Shown here: positions 26,971 through 35,985 of the stretch, one piece after another | How the letters are laid out: each line of letters opens with the position of its first letter | Position numbering within the stretch: position 1 is the stretch's first letter | Assembly: GCF_000308415.1 (NCBI RefSeq) | Contig: NZ_BAFS01000007.1 | Location: forward strand, 30,800-94,799 | Direction of reading: 5' to 3' | Origin: Nocardia asiatica NBRC 100129 | GTDB lineage: Bacteria; Actinomycetota; Actinomycetes; Mycobacteriales; Mycobacteriaceae | Length of the DNA stretch: 64,000 nucleotides | Made by a program: the position numbers and the translations under genes | Notes under the pieces: model-generated | What the model saw: only the letters and a program-made list of their open reading frames with translations | Told to the model about the DNA's origin: nothing | Database searches by the model: none

Positions 26971-27543
26971 ATGAGTGACGAATCCAACGGCACCGGCGCG
27001 CCCGCCGGTGCGCCCGCGGACGACGAGGACTACGAGGCCGAGTCCCGCTGGGTCGCGTGGAAGGAGTCGGCGGCCGAGCGGTTGTCCGGGGCCGCCGACG
27101 AGGACCAGCCCGCCGAGCCGTTCCGCAGTCCGCGTGCGTTCGCGCAGTGGAGCGCCGCGGCCGCGCGCGCCCTGTTCGACGTCCAGTTCCACCGCCCGGC
27201 CACCCGCACGCTTCTGCCGCTGGCCTACGTCCTCGGGCTGGTGTTCGCCGTCGCCGTCCCTCTCATGCTGACGGTGTCGGCGTGGCGGGTGTCCGCGGTG
27301 CTCGGCGTGCTCGCCGCGGTGCTGGGCGTTCCGCTCGGCCTGACCATCGCGGCGGCCGTCCGCCTGATGCTGGAGTTCCTGGTGAACGCCTCGCGTCTGG
27401 CGACCAGGGTGGAGCACATCAGCGAACTGGCCGACGACCTGTTCCAGGCGCTGTCGGACGTGGCCGAGCCGGTCAACCAACTGTCCGAAGACGTTCGCGC
27501 GGTGCAGTTCTGGCGTTTCCGCAAGCGAAGCCCGCGCAGGTAG
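26971..27543 (+). CDS. DUF4282-like membrane protein
   Basis: 190 aa from the ATG at 26971, preceded by GGAGGAGG. In-frame initiation at 26941 would add ten residues from the leader repeat. The acidic N-terminus (about 80 residues) precedes two hydrophobic segments (LLPLAYVLGLVFAVAVPLML and VSAVLGVLAAVLGVPLGLTIAAAVRLML). A helical tail (RVEHISELADDLFQALSDVAEPVNQLSEDVRAVQFW) follows. The paired membrane segments and their spacing suggest DUF4282, a family of unknown function. The stacked upstream starts suggest translational control. Confidence 0.75.
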   Translation: MSDESNGTGAPAGAPADDEDYEAESRWVAWKESAAERLSGAADEDQPAEPFRSPRAFAQWSAAAARALFDVQFHRPATRTLLPLAYVLGLVFAVAVPLMLTVSAWRVSAVLGVLAAVLGVPLGLTIAAAVRLMLEFLVNASRLATRVEHISELADDLFQALSDVAEPVNQLSEDVRAVQFWRFRKRSPRR

Positions 27544-27753
27544 GAGACGAAATCGCGCTGCGCGGAAGGGGTTTGACTCCCTGAAGCCACCGGCCTAGCC
27601 GAGACACCCGCCGTGACCGGTGCGAGTTTCACTGTGAACAATGCTGTTCGGATACCCCGCACATCCACCACGGGTGTCCGGAGAGGCGGGGCCGCGTCGC
27701 AGACCTGGCACGGTTCACGGTGCGGCCGGTGTACGGCGAGACAGGGGGGAAGC

Positions 27754-28629
27754 ATGGCTTTACCACAGGGGACCACCGGATCGACCATGCCGCGGCGACA
27801 GCTCGGCAGGCAGCTGCGCGACCTGCGCAACCGGGCCGGGATGACGACGCGCGTGGCCGCGCGGCAACTGGAGTGGTCGGAGGCGAAGATCTGGCGGATC
27901 GAGACCGGTCAGACCTCGCTGCGCGGTCTCGATGTCGAGGCGATGTGCAAGGTCTACGGCGCGCCGCCCGAGCTGCTCGAACCGTTGCGCACGCTGGCGC
28001 GCGACACCAAAGCCAAGGGATGGTGGACCGCGTACGGCGACGTGATCCCGGAGGGCTTCGACGTCTACATCGGGCTGGAAGAGGCGGCCACTAGGCTGTC
28101 CACTTACGAGAACGAACTCGTCCCAGGACTGCTGCAAACCGAGGGCTACACCCGCGCGGTGCTGGCCGCCGCGCATCCGGAGCTGTCCGCCGACGAACTC
28201 GACCGCAGAGTGCGCCTACGGCAAGCCCGGCAGGCGCTGGTCACCCGCACCGACGCACCGTTGCGGCTGGACGCCCTGATCGGCGAGGCGGTGCTGCGGC
28301 GGCGGATCGGCGACCCGGCGGTGTTCGCCGAGCAACTCGACCGGCTGCACCGCATGGCCGAGTTGCCGAACGTCCGGATCCGGCTGGTGCCCATGGACTG
28401 CGGCTATCACGACGGCATGACCTCGGGTCGGTTCGTGCTGCTCGATTTCCCCGAGGCGGCTTCCGGCGAGCCGTCCGAACCGCCGGTGGTCTACGTGGAG
28501 GCGTTCACCGGACCGATCTATGTGGACAAGGAGCACGAGATCGCGCGTTTCCGCGCGGCGTTCGCGAGTATCGATGCGATGGCGGTCGACCTGCGCCCAG
28601 GCGTCGATGCCGCCCTTCGGTCGCTGTGA
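27754..28629 (+). CDS. XRE-family regulator with DUF5753 domain
   Basis: 291 aa from the ATG at 27754 with AGGGGGGA just upstream. The N-terminal helix-turn-helix (RRQLGRQLRDLRNRAGMTTRVAARQLEWSEAKIWRIETGQTSLRG) is followed by a DUF5753 domain (YENELVPGLLQTEGYTRAVL ... MSGRFVLLDFPEA-like region and VYVEAFTGPIYVDKEHEI). In Streptomyces and relatives such regulators are commonly followed by a small DUF397 gene; none follows here, because the next gene is a convergent MarR gene. Confidence 0.88.
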   Translation: MALPQGTTGSTMPRRQLGRQLRDLRNRAGMTTRVAARQLEWSEAKIWRIETGQTSLRGLDVEAMCKVYGAPPELLEPLRTLARDTKAKGWWTAYGDVIPEGFDVYIGLEEAATRLSTYENELVPGLLQTEGYTRAVLAAAHPELSADELDRRVRLRQARQALVTRTDAPLRLDALIGEAVLRRRIGDPAVFAEQLDRLHRMAELPNVRIRLVPMDCGYHDGMTSGRFVLLDFPEAASGEPSEPPVVYVEAFTGPIYVDKEHEIARFRAAFASIDAMAVDLRPGVDAALRSL

Positions 28630-28650
28630 CCTGCGGTTACCTCGCGCTGA

Positions 28651-29079
28651 TCAGCACTTCGGCGGGCCCGGCTTCTCCCAGGTATCGCTCAGGACGGCTC
28701 GGTGGGTGGGCAGGGCCTGTTCGTAGACTTGGCGGCCCTTCTCGGTGAGGCAGACGAACACGGCGCGGCGGTCTTGCGCGCACATCGTGCGCTGGACGAG
28801 GCCGTCGCGCTCCAGCCGGGCGACGGCCCGCGACAGCGCGCTCTGACTGAGGTAGATGTCGTTGGCCAGATCGCTCATACGGTAGTCGCCGCAGTTCGCG
28901 TCGACCAGCCGATCCAGCGTCTCGAATTCGCTGAGGCCGATCTGATGCCCGTTCTGGAGCGCCTTCTCGAGTGCGCAACTCACCGTCGCGTGCCGGTCGA
29001 GCAGCTCGCGCCACTCTTCGACCAGCCCGGTCGGCGCGACGATGCGCCGGGCTGGGTCCACGGTGGTCGGCTTCGACAT
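28651..29079 (-). CDS. MarR-family transcriptional regulator
   Basis: 142 aa. The winged helix is MSDLANDIYLSQSALSRAVARLERDGLVQRTMCAQDRRAVFVCLTEKG. It is divergent from the MFS transporter at 29165 across an 85-bp gap that contains a perfect inverted repeat, the standard arrangement for a MarR repressor controlling an efflux pump. Confidence 0.9.
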   Translation of the reverse strand: MSKPTTVDPARRIVAPTGLVEEWRELLDRHATVSCALEKALQNGHQIGLSEFETLDRLVDANCGDYRMSDLANDIYLSQSALSRAVARLERDGLVQRTMCAQDRRAVFVCLTEKGRQVYEQALPTHRAVLSDTWEKPGPPKC

Positions 29080-29116
29080 GGCCCCATCCTAGTGGTCCGG
29101 GCATGTTCATGCAACT

Positions 29117-29142
29117 GCATTAAATGTGTTGGCATTTAATGC
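29117..29142. promoter_or_regulatory. Perfect inverted repeat (putative MarR operator)
   Basis: Ten-base arms GCATTAAATG and CATTTAATGC with a 6-base spacer lie in the middle of the divergent MarR/MFS promoter region, 22 bp upstream of the MFS start codon. The AT-rich palindrome is of the size bound by a MarR dimer. Confidence 0.75.
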
Positions 29143-29164
29143 ACACGCATGTAATGTCCTCCGC

Positions 29165-30631
29165 ATGACTTCACCAGCCACGCTCTCGGCCGCCGCGGCG
29201 ACCGATCCGACCAGATGGTCAGCCCGGCTCTGGGGCATGCTGATCACGCTGTGCATCGTGCTGTTCCTCGACGGTCTCGACGTTTCGATGATCGGTGTCG
29301 CGCTGCCGTCCATCGGCGCGGAACTCGATCTGTCCACCTCGACCCTGCAGTGGCTGGTCAGCGGCTACGTGCTCGGATACGGCGGCCTGCTGCTGCTCGG
29401 CGGCCGCACCGCCGACCTGCTCGGGCGGCGCAAGGTCTTCCTGATCGCGCTCGCGGTCTTCGCGGTCGCCTCGCTCGCCGGTGGCCTGGTCAGCTCCGGT
29501 CCGCTGCTGATCCTGACCCGTTTCATCAAGGGCCTCGCCGCCGCGTTCACCGCGCCGACCGGCCTGTCCATCATCACCACGAACTTCGCCGAGGGACCGG
29601 CCAGGAACAAGGCGCTGTCCATCTACACGGTGTTCGGCGCGGGCGGCTACTCGATGGGTCTGCTGTTCGGCGGGCTGATGACCGGTGTCGGCTGGCGCTG
29701 GACGTTCCTGCTGCCGGTGCCGATCGCGCTCGCCGCGCTGGGGGCCGCCTACCTGCTGGTGCCCAAGGACAAGCCCGCCGAGGAAGGCGGACACGACCTG
29801 CTGGGAGCGCTGCTGTCCACCGCGGCCATGCTGCTGCTGGTCTACACCGTGGTCGCCGCGCCCGAAGTGGGCTGGGCCTCGGCGCGCACCGTCGGATCGT
29901 TCGTCGCGGTCGTCGCGCTGTTCGCCGGATTCGTCGGGGTGGAGAAGCGGGTGCGCTACCCGCTGGTGCGCCTGGGCATCCTGCGCAAGTCCTCGCTGGT
30001 CCGCGCCAGCCTCGCGATCGTCGCGGTGGCGGGGTCCTACTTCAGCTGGCAGTTCATCGTCACGCTGTACATGCAGGACACGCTCGCCTGGTCGCCGCTG
30101 AAGCTGGCGATGGCGCTGCTGCCGGTCGGTCTGCTCGTCGTGCTGTCGGCGTTCTTCTCCGACAAGCTGGTGGATCGTTTCGGCACCGGGCCGGTGATCG
30201 CGGTCACCATGGTCGTGATGGCCGTCGGGTACCTGCTGTTCCTGCGGCTGGACACCGCGCCGTCCTACCTGACGATGCTGCTGCCCGCGGTGCTGCTCAT
30301 CGGCATCGGGTGGGTCGGCTTCCCGGCCATCAACATCCAGGCCACCAACGGCATCGATGATGACGAGCAGGGCCTCGCCGCCGGTGTGCTGCAGACCTCC
30401 ATGCAGGTCGGCGCGGCCATCGTGCTCGCGGTGACCACGGCGATCATCTCCTCCGGCGCGCACGCCGACATCTCGGCCGCCGGGATGCTCGACACCTACC
30501 GGCCCGGCCTGGAGTTCGCCGCGGGCGTGTCCATCGTCGGCGCGCTCGTCGCCCTGCTGGCCTTCGCGCCGCGCGTCCGCGCCCAGGAGCGGGCGGCGGA
30601 CGAGGCGAAGGAGCTGGAACTCGTCGCCTGA
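29165..30631 (+). CDS. MFS efflux transporter, DHA2 (EmrB/QacA) type
   Basis: 488 aa, probably 14 membrane helices. Signature motifs are LDGLDVSMIGVALPSIGAEL (helix 1), QWLVSGYVLGYGGLLLLGGRTADLLGRRKVF (motif A loop) and RFIKGLAAAFTAPTGLSII. Such pumps export drugs or hydrophobic toxicants with proton antiport. The start is the ATG at 29165, since the open frame back to 29126 enters the operator. Likely repressed by the divergent MarR protein. The 295 bp after it hold no gene that I can support. Confidence 0.9.
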   Translation: MTSPATLSAAAATDPTRWSARLWGMLITLCIVLFLDGLDVSMIGVALPSIGAELDLSTSTLQWLVSGYVLGYGGLLLLGGRTADLLGRRKVFLIALAVFAVASLAGGLVSSGPLLILTRFIKGLAAAFTAPTGLSIITTNFAEGPARNKALSIYTVFGAGGYSMGLLFGGLMTGVGWRWTFLLPVPIALAALGAAYLLVPKDKPAEEGGHDLLGALLSTAAMLLLVYTVVAAPEVGWASARTVGSFVAVVALFAGFVGVEKRVRYPLVRLGILRKSSLVRASLAIVAVAGSYFSWQFIVTLYMQDTLAWSPLKLAMALLPVGLLVVLSAFFSDKLVDRFGTGPVIAVTMVVMAVGYLLFLRLDTAPSYLTMLLPAVLLIGIGWVGFPAINIQATNGIDDDEQGLAAGVLQTSMQVGAAIVLAVTTAIISSGAHADISAAGMLDTYRPGLEFAAGVSIVGALVALLAFAPRVRAQERAADEAKELELVA

Positions 30632-30926
30632 CCGGCCGCCTACCGCCGAGCGCCGTCACCGCACCGGGTGGCGGCGCTCGGTGTGTGCGGCCGCCGAACT
30701 TCGCTCGGCCCGGCGCAAGTCGCCGCCGTCCGGCCGCGGCTTCGATGCGGTTGTCGCCTTGCCTGCCCGGGTATCGGATTGGGCTGGGTCGGGAATACGC
30801 TGCCGCACCCTGCTCGGTCCGACGCCTCCGCCACGCTCGGTCAGCTGTGCCGCTCGGCGGCTGCCTCGCCCTGCTGGGCCACGCCCGACATCGGCTGGGG
30901 CCGCGTCGACTCCGCCTCCGGGTGAA

Positions 30927-31475
30927 TCAGGAGAACGGCGGGGCCGCGGTGTCTTTCGCGGAACGGACGAAGGTGAGCTCGTTGCCGTTGCGCCCCACCC
31001 TCGGCCACTCGATGCCCAGCGTGGGATCGAACGCATCGATGTCGTGGTCGAACTGGGGCTGGTATTCCAGCGAGCACAGGTAGGTGACCGTCGATCCGTC
31101 CTCGAGGGAGAGGATCGCGTGGCCGAGCCCTTCGGACAGGAACACCGAGCGCCGGTCGACGTCGTCGAGCAGCACGCTGTCCCAGCGCCCGTAGGTCGGC
31201 GAGCCGGGACGCAGGTCCACCACCACGTCGAGGAACGCGCCACGCACGCAGGTCACGTACTTGGCCTGCCCGGGCGGGTCCTCGGTGTAGTGGATGCCGC
31301 GCAGCACCCCGGCCGCCGACACCGAGCAGTTCACCTGCCGCAGGTCGAACGCCCGCCCGGTCGCCTTCTCGAACTCCGAGGCCTTGAACCCTTCCATGAA
31401 CATGCCGCGATCGTCGCCGTGCTGACGCGGTGTGATCACCCACGCGCCCGGCACCGCGAGTTCCCGGAATTCCAT
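30927..31475 (-). CDS. rmlC: dTDP-4-dehydrorhamnose 3,5-epimerase RmlC
   Basis: 182 aa cupin epimerase with VRGAFLDVVVDLRPGSPTYG and the catalytic-site segments RQVNCSVSAAGVLRGIHYTEDP and FLSEGLGHAILSLEDGSTVTYLCS. It converts dTDP-4-keto-6-deoxyglucose to the rhamno form. I use the ATG at 31475; a GTG at 31481 would overlap the rmlA stop as GTGA. The frame is open far upstream through rmlA, but that is only a GC-bias artefact. It forms an operon with rmlA; the dTDP-rhamnose made is used for the Rha-GlcNAc linker of arabinogalactan. Confidence 0.93.
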   Translation of the reverse strand: MEFRELAVPGAWVITPRQHGDDRGMFMEGFKASEFEKATGRAFDLRQVNCSVSAAGVLRGIHYTEDPPGQAKYVTCVRGAFLDVVVDLRPGSPTYGRWDSVLLDDVDRRSVFLSEGLGHAILSLEDGSTVTYLCSLEYQPQFDHDIDAFDPTLGIEWPRVGRNGNELTFVRSAKDTAAPPFS

Positions 31476-31477
31476 GC

Positions 31478-32350
31478 TCACCAGTCCCGTCCGCGTTCGA
31501 GCAGATCGAGCAGGTAGCGGCCGTACCCGGAGCGCACCAGCGGTTCGGCGAGCGCGCACAGTCCCTCGTCGTCGATGTAGCCCATCCGCCAGGCCACCTC
31601 CTCGGGCACGCCGATCTTCAGGCCCTGCCGCTCCTCGATGGTGCGCACGTAATTGGCCGCGTCGAGCAGGGAATCGAAGGTGCCGGTGTCCAGCCAGGCC
31701 GTGCCGCGGGCGAGCACGTCCACGCTCAGCCGATCCTGTTCCAGGTAGGCGCGATTGATGTCGGTGATCTCGTATTCGCCACGCGCGGACGGCCGCAGCG
31801 AACGGGCGATCTCCACCACGTCGTTGTCGTAGAAGTACAGGCCGGGAATTGCGTAGTTGGACCGCGGCGCCTTCGGCTTCTCCTCGATGGACACCGCACG
31901 CCCCTCGGTGAACTCCACGACGCCGTAGGCCGTCGGGTCCGACACCCAGTACGCGAACACCGCCCCGCCGTCGATCTCGTGGAAGCGATGCAGACTGGTG
32001 CCGAGGCCGGGCCCGTGGAAGATGTTGTCGCCGAGCACCAGTGCGGCGCGATCGGTGCCGATGTGGTCGGCGCCGAGGACGAAGGCCCTGGCCAAGCCGT
32101 CCGGCTCGGGCTGAACCACGTAGCTCAGCGACAGACCGAACTGCGCGCCGTCGCCGAGCAGCCGCCGGAACGCCGCGGCGTCCTCGGGCGTGGTGATCAC
32201 CAGGATGTCCCTGATCCCCGCGAGCATCAGCGTGGAAAGGGGGTAGTAGACCATGGGTTTGTCGTAGACCGGGACCAGCTGCTTGCTCACCCCGCGCGTG
32301 ATCGGGTGCAACCGGGAGCCGGTGCCGCCCGCCAAGATGATTCCGCGCAT
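31478..32350 (-). CDS. rmlA: Glucose-1-phosphate thymidylyltransferase RmlA
   Basis: 290 aa, normal length. The nucleotidyl-transferase signature [39 protein letters not shown] is at the N-terminus. [32 protein letters not shown] and [17 protein letters not shown] follow. It makes dTDP-glucose, the first step towards dTDP-rhamnose. First gene of the rmlA-rmlC pair; rmlB is nearby at 34912 on the other strand. rmlD is not seen in the window. Confidence 0.95.
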   Translation of the reverse strand: MRGIILAGGTGSRLHPITRGVSKQLVPVYDKPMVYYPLSTLMLAGIRDILVITTPEDAAAFRRLLGDGAQFGLSLSYVVQPEPDGLARAFVLGADHIGTDRAALVLGDNIFHGPGLGTSLHRFHEIDGGAVFAYWVSDPTAYGVVEFTEGRAVSIEEKPKAPRSNYAIPGLYFYDNDVVEIARSLRPSARGEYEITDINRAYLEQDRLSVDVLARGTAWLDTGTFDSLLDAANYVRTIEERQGLKIGVPEEVAWRMGYIDDEGLCALAEPLVRSGYGRYLLDLLERGRDW

Positions 32351-32579
32351 GCATGGAGTCTGCCAGTTTCACGGCGCCGGGATTCGGTGAGGTTCCGAGT
32401 AGTCCTCGATTCGGTCACGAGGCGTTTCGCGACGGCGTGGATCGGGCGATTCTGTTGCGTAGGTCACGATGCGCATGGTGTTCTGAAAAGACACTGTGTG
32501 AGATGTCAGCGCCGACACCTCGCCTGGGCGACCTCGGTCCGGTCGTGAATCGGCGCGCCAGTTGTGAGGTAGGTGCGCG

Positions 32580-33569
32580 ATGGCGACCAGACAAGGCGAG
32601 CCCGGCGTGGTGATGAATCCGCAGGGCCCCAGCGCGCAATCGCGCCTGCTGCTGGCCACCTGTATGGGCGTGGTGCGGCCGGTGCTGCGCACCTTCCCGG
32701 TAACCAGGACGACCATTCCCTTCGGGGCCGCCACGGTGAGCGGGCTGGCGCGGTTGCGTCCGCGGCCGCACGGCATCGATCGGGAGCAGGTTTCGCTGCG
32801 CGGCCTCCGCCTGGAGATCATTCGCCCGGCCGGCGCGGCGCGGGCGCTGCGCCACGGGGCGGTGCTGTACATGCACGGCGGCGGCTTCGCGATCTGCGAC
32901 ACCTGTAGCCACCGTCCGGTCGCGGCGAGCCTGGCCCGCCGTATCGGGCTGCCGGTGATCAATGTCGAGTACCGCCAACTGCCCGGCACCCGCATCTCCC
33001 AGTCGGTGCGGGACTGTTTGTCCGCCTATCGCTGGCTGCTGCGCCACGGCGCGGATCCGGCGCGGATCGTCTTCGCGGGCGACTCGGCGGGCGGTTTCCT
33101 CGCCTTCGCGACCGCACTGCTCGCCCTGGCGGAGGGACTGCCCGCACCGGCCGGGTTGGTCGGTTTGAGCCCGCTGCTGGACCTGGACTACGCGGCGAAG
33201 CGGGACTATGTGAACGTTACGCGGGATCCGTACATCCCGCTGTCGGCGTTGGCGGCGGTGGTGCGCATCGGCGCGGAGGTCGACGGGATGCTCGATCCGA
33301 GTCTGTCGCCGGTCAACGCGACACTGTCCGGGCTGCCTCCGGTGCTGTTGATCGCCGCCGAGGACGAGGTGCTGCGGTTCGACTCCGAGCTGATGGCGCA
33401 GCGGCTCACCGCGGTGGGTGTACCGAACACGCTGGAACTGTGGCGCGGCCAAGTGCACGCCTTCATGAGCATCGCGCCGGGCCTGCCGGAGAGCAGGGCG
33501 GCGCTGGCGCGGGTCTCGCGGTTCGTGCGCGCCCGCATCGAGGACGACCAGCAGGTACGGACGGCTTGA
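32580..33569 (+). CDS. Alpha/beta hydrolase, hormone-sensitive-lipase-like esterase
   Basis: 329 aa with the HSL-family oxyanion motif MHGGGFAI and the nucleophile motif GDSAGG. A late acid (AAEDEVLRFDSEL) and His (GQVHAFMS) complete a triad. GAGGTAGG precedes the ATG at 32580. The family contains carboxylesterases and Lip-type lipases of actinobacteria; the substrate is unknown. The N-terminal 90 residues form a cap with no clear signal peptide. Confidence 0.87.
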   Translation: MATRQGEPGVVMNPQGPSAQSRLLLATCMGVVRPVLRTFPVTRTTIPFGAATVSGLARLRPRPHGIDREQVSLRGLRLEIIRPAGAARALRHGAVLYMHGGGFAICDTCSHRPVAASLARRIGLPVINVEYRQLPGTRISQSVRDCLSAYRWLLRHGADPARIVFAGDSAGGFLAFATALLALAEGLPAPAGLVGLSPLLDLDYAAKRDYVNVTRDPYIPLSALAAVVRIGAEVDGMLDPSLSPVNATLSGLPPVLLIAAEDEVLRFDSELMAQRLTAVGVPNTLELWRGQVHAFMSIAPGLPESRAALARVSRFVRARIEDDQQVRTA

Positions 33570-33824
33570 CCGTCCTGCCTTCCGAGGCGAGCCTCGCCCC
33601 GCGTTCGGCCGGGACGGGGCTCGCGTCCTGTCCGGGGTGCGCGGCGAGGGCGCCGGTGGCGCGAGCTGCGCGCTGGTCACGCGTATGCCGCTGGTGACGA
33701 CCAGAACTTCGAAATTCCGGATAGAAGTTATCTGGCCTTGATAGCGCAGGTCAGCGCAAGCAAAATTCCGTTGGTTCCATTTTGTTCAGTGGTTGTTCAC
33801 CTTCTCCTGGGCGAGCTGAATAAC
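33570..33824. other. Intergenic region with a low-GC segment, no gene seen
   Basis: The first 130 bp are GC-rich like the neighbours. From about 33700 to 33810 the sequence is clearly more AT-rich (for example TCGAAATTCCGGATAGAAG, CCATTTTGTTCAGTGG). No ORF or RNA gene is evident. A similar AT-rich stretch lies on the other side of the secreted-protein gene. Confidence 0.45.
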
Positions 33825-33864
33825 GCCGAGCCCCGTCCGCGTGGTCGCGCGGACGGGGCTCGGC
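33825..33864. terminator. Long hairpin with T-run
   Basis: Perfect 16-bp arms (GCCGAGCCCCGTCCGC and complement) with an 8-base loop, followed on the plus strand by TTTT. It lies 34 bp beyond the stop of the minus-strand secreted-protein gene and also faces the esterase gene, so it may be bidirectional. Confidence 0.8.
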
Positions 33865-33897
33865 TTTTCGATTCAGTTGTGTGCGTTCAGCCGGAAA

Positions 33898-34605
33898 TTA
33901 CTTGGCGGGCGTGAACGGCTGGTTGACCGTGGTGAAGTACTGAATCGCAGCGCCGATCGCGACCGGGGCGGTGATCAGCAGCTGGCCCGCGAGGGTGCCG
34001 AGCGCGCCGATGGCGAGGATGCCGCCGAGGCAGCCGATGGCGGCAGCCGGGATGAACGGACCGAACAGGCCGACGATCGTCGCCGAGGCGACGGTGGCGC
34101 CGGCGATGCCGCCGAGGACGCAACCGACGGCGCCGCCGCCGATGCCGCCGACCAGGGTGCCGATGGCGGCACCGGTGGAGATGGTGTCCTTCAAGCGGTT
34201 GAACGCGGCGACCTCACGGTCGTACTCGCTCTTCCAGGGCGCCTTGTCCTCGAACGGGAGGGCGACCGGCTTGTAGGTCGCGTGCGCCAGGTCGAACTGC
34301 GGGGTCAGGGTGGCGGTGCGGTCCGCGATCTCGGCAGCGATCGGGAACTCGAACTCGTCCACCCGGAAGGTCAGCGGCATACCGGTGAGGACGTCACCGT
34401 TGGCGGCCTTGACCTTGAAGGTGCCATCCTCGACGACCATGGAGCCGGCATCGGTCGTGATGATGGACTGGGTTTCGGTGGAGTGCGCGGTGAAGTTCAC
34501 GGCGCCTTCGGCCTCAGCGGCCGGAGCCGCGTTCACGGTGCCTGCGGTGACGCCGAGAGCGGCGATCAGCAGCGCCGACGTCGCGGCGAATTTCCTCATC
34601 AGCAT
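33898..34605 (-). CDS. Secreted protein with Gly-rich C-terminal half, function unknown
   Basis: 235 aa. A signal peptide is clear (MLMRKFAATSALLIAALGVTAGTVNA, cleavage likely before APAAEAEG). Residues about 35-130 look like a beta-rich domain (SMVVEDGTFKVKAANGDVLTGMPLTFRV). Residues about 140-230 contain Gly/Ala-rich hydrophobic stretches with two Cys (GGIGGGAVGCVLGGIAGATVASATIVG, AAIGCLGGILAIGALGTLAGQ) that might insert in a membrane or the mycolate outer layer. I do not recognise a function. The gene is flanked by AT-rich sequence on both sides. Confidence 0.75.
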   Translation of the reverse strand: MLMRKFAATSALLIAALGVTAGTVNAAPAAEAEGAVNFTAHSTETQSIITTDAGSMVVEDGTFKVKAANGDVLTGMPLTFRVDEFEFPIAAEIADRTATLTPQFDLAHATYKPVALPFEDKAPWKSEYDREVAAFNRLKDTISTGAAIGTLVGGIGGGAVGCVLGGIAGATVASATIVGLFGPFIPAAAIGCLGGILAIGALGTLAGQLLITAPVAIGAAIQYFTTVNQPFTPAK

Positions 34606-35928
<1,323 letters not shown>

Positions 35929-35935
35929 GACGGCA

Positions 35936-35968
35936 GCGGCGCCGCGGGAACCGGTCCCGCGGCGCCGC
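35936..35968. terminator. Bidirectional hairpin after rmlB
   Basis: Perfect 14-bp arms GCGGCGCCGCGGGA / TCCCGCGGCGCCGC with a 5-base loop, in the 57 bp between the convergent rmlB and DUF2142 genes. Confidence 0.8.
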
Positions 35969-35985
35969 ACCGGATACCTTCTCGC

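Noticed and set aside
30632..30926. Several small frames in the 295 bp between the MFS gene and rmlC
   Set aside because: None has a ribosome-binding site, a recognisable domain or consistent codon bias; the stretch appears non-coding.
30927..32372. An apparent 481-aa fusion containing RmlC at its end
   Set aside because: The first 290 residues are an out-of-frame reading of rmlA. RmlC starts at its own Met at 31475 with normal length.
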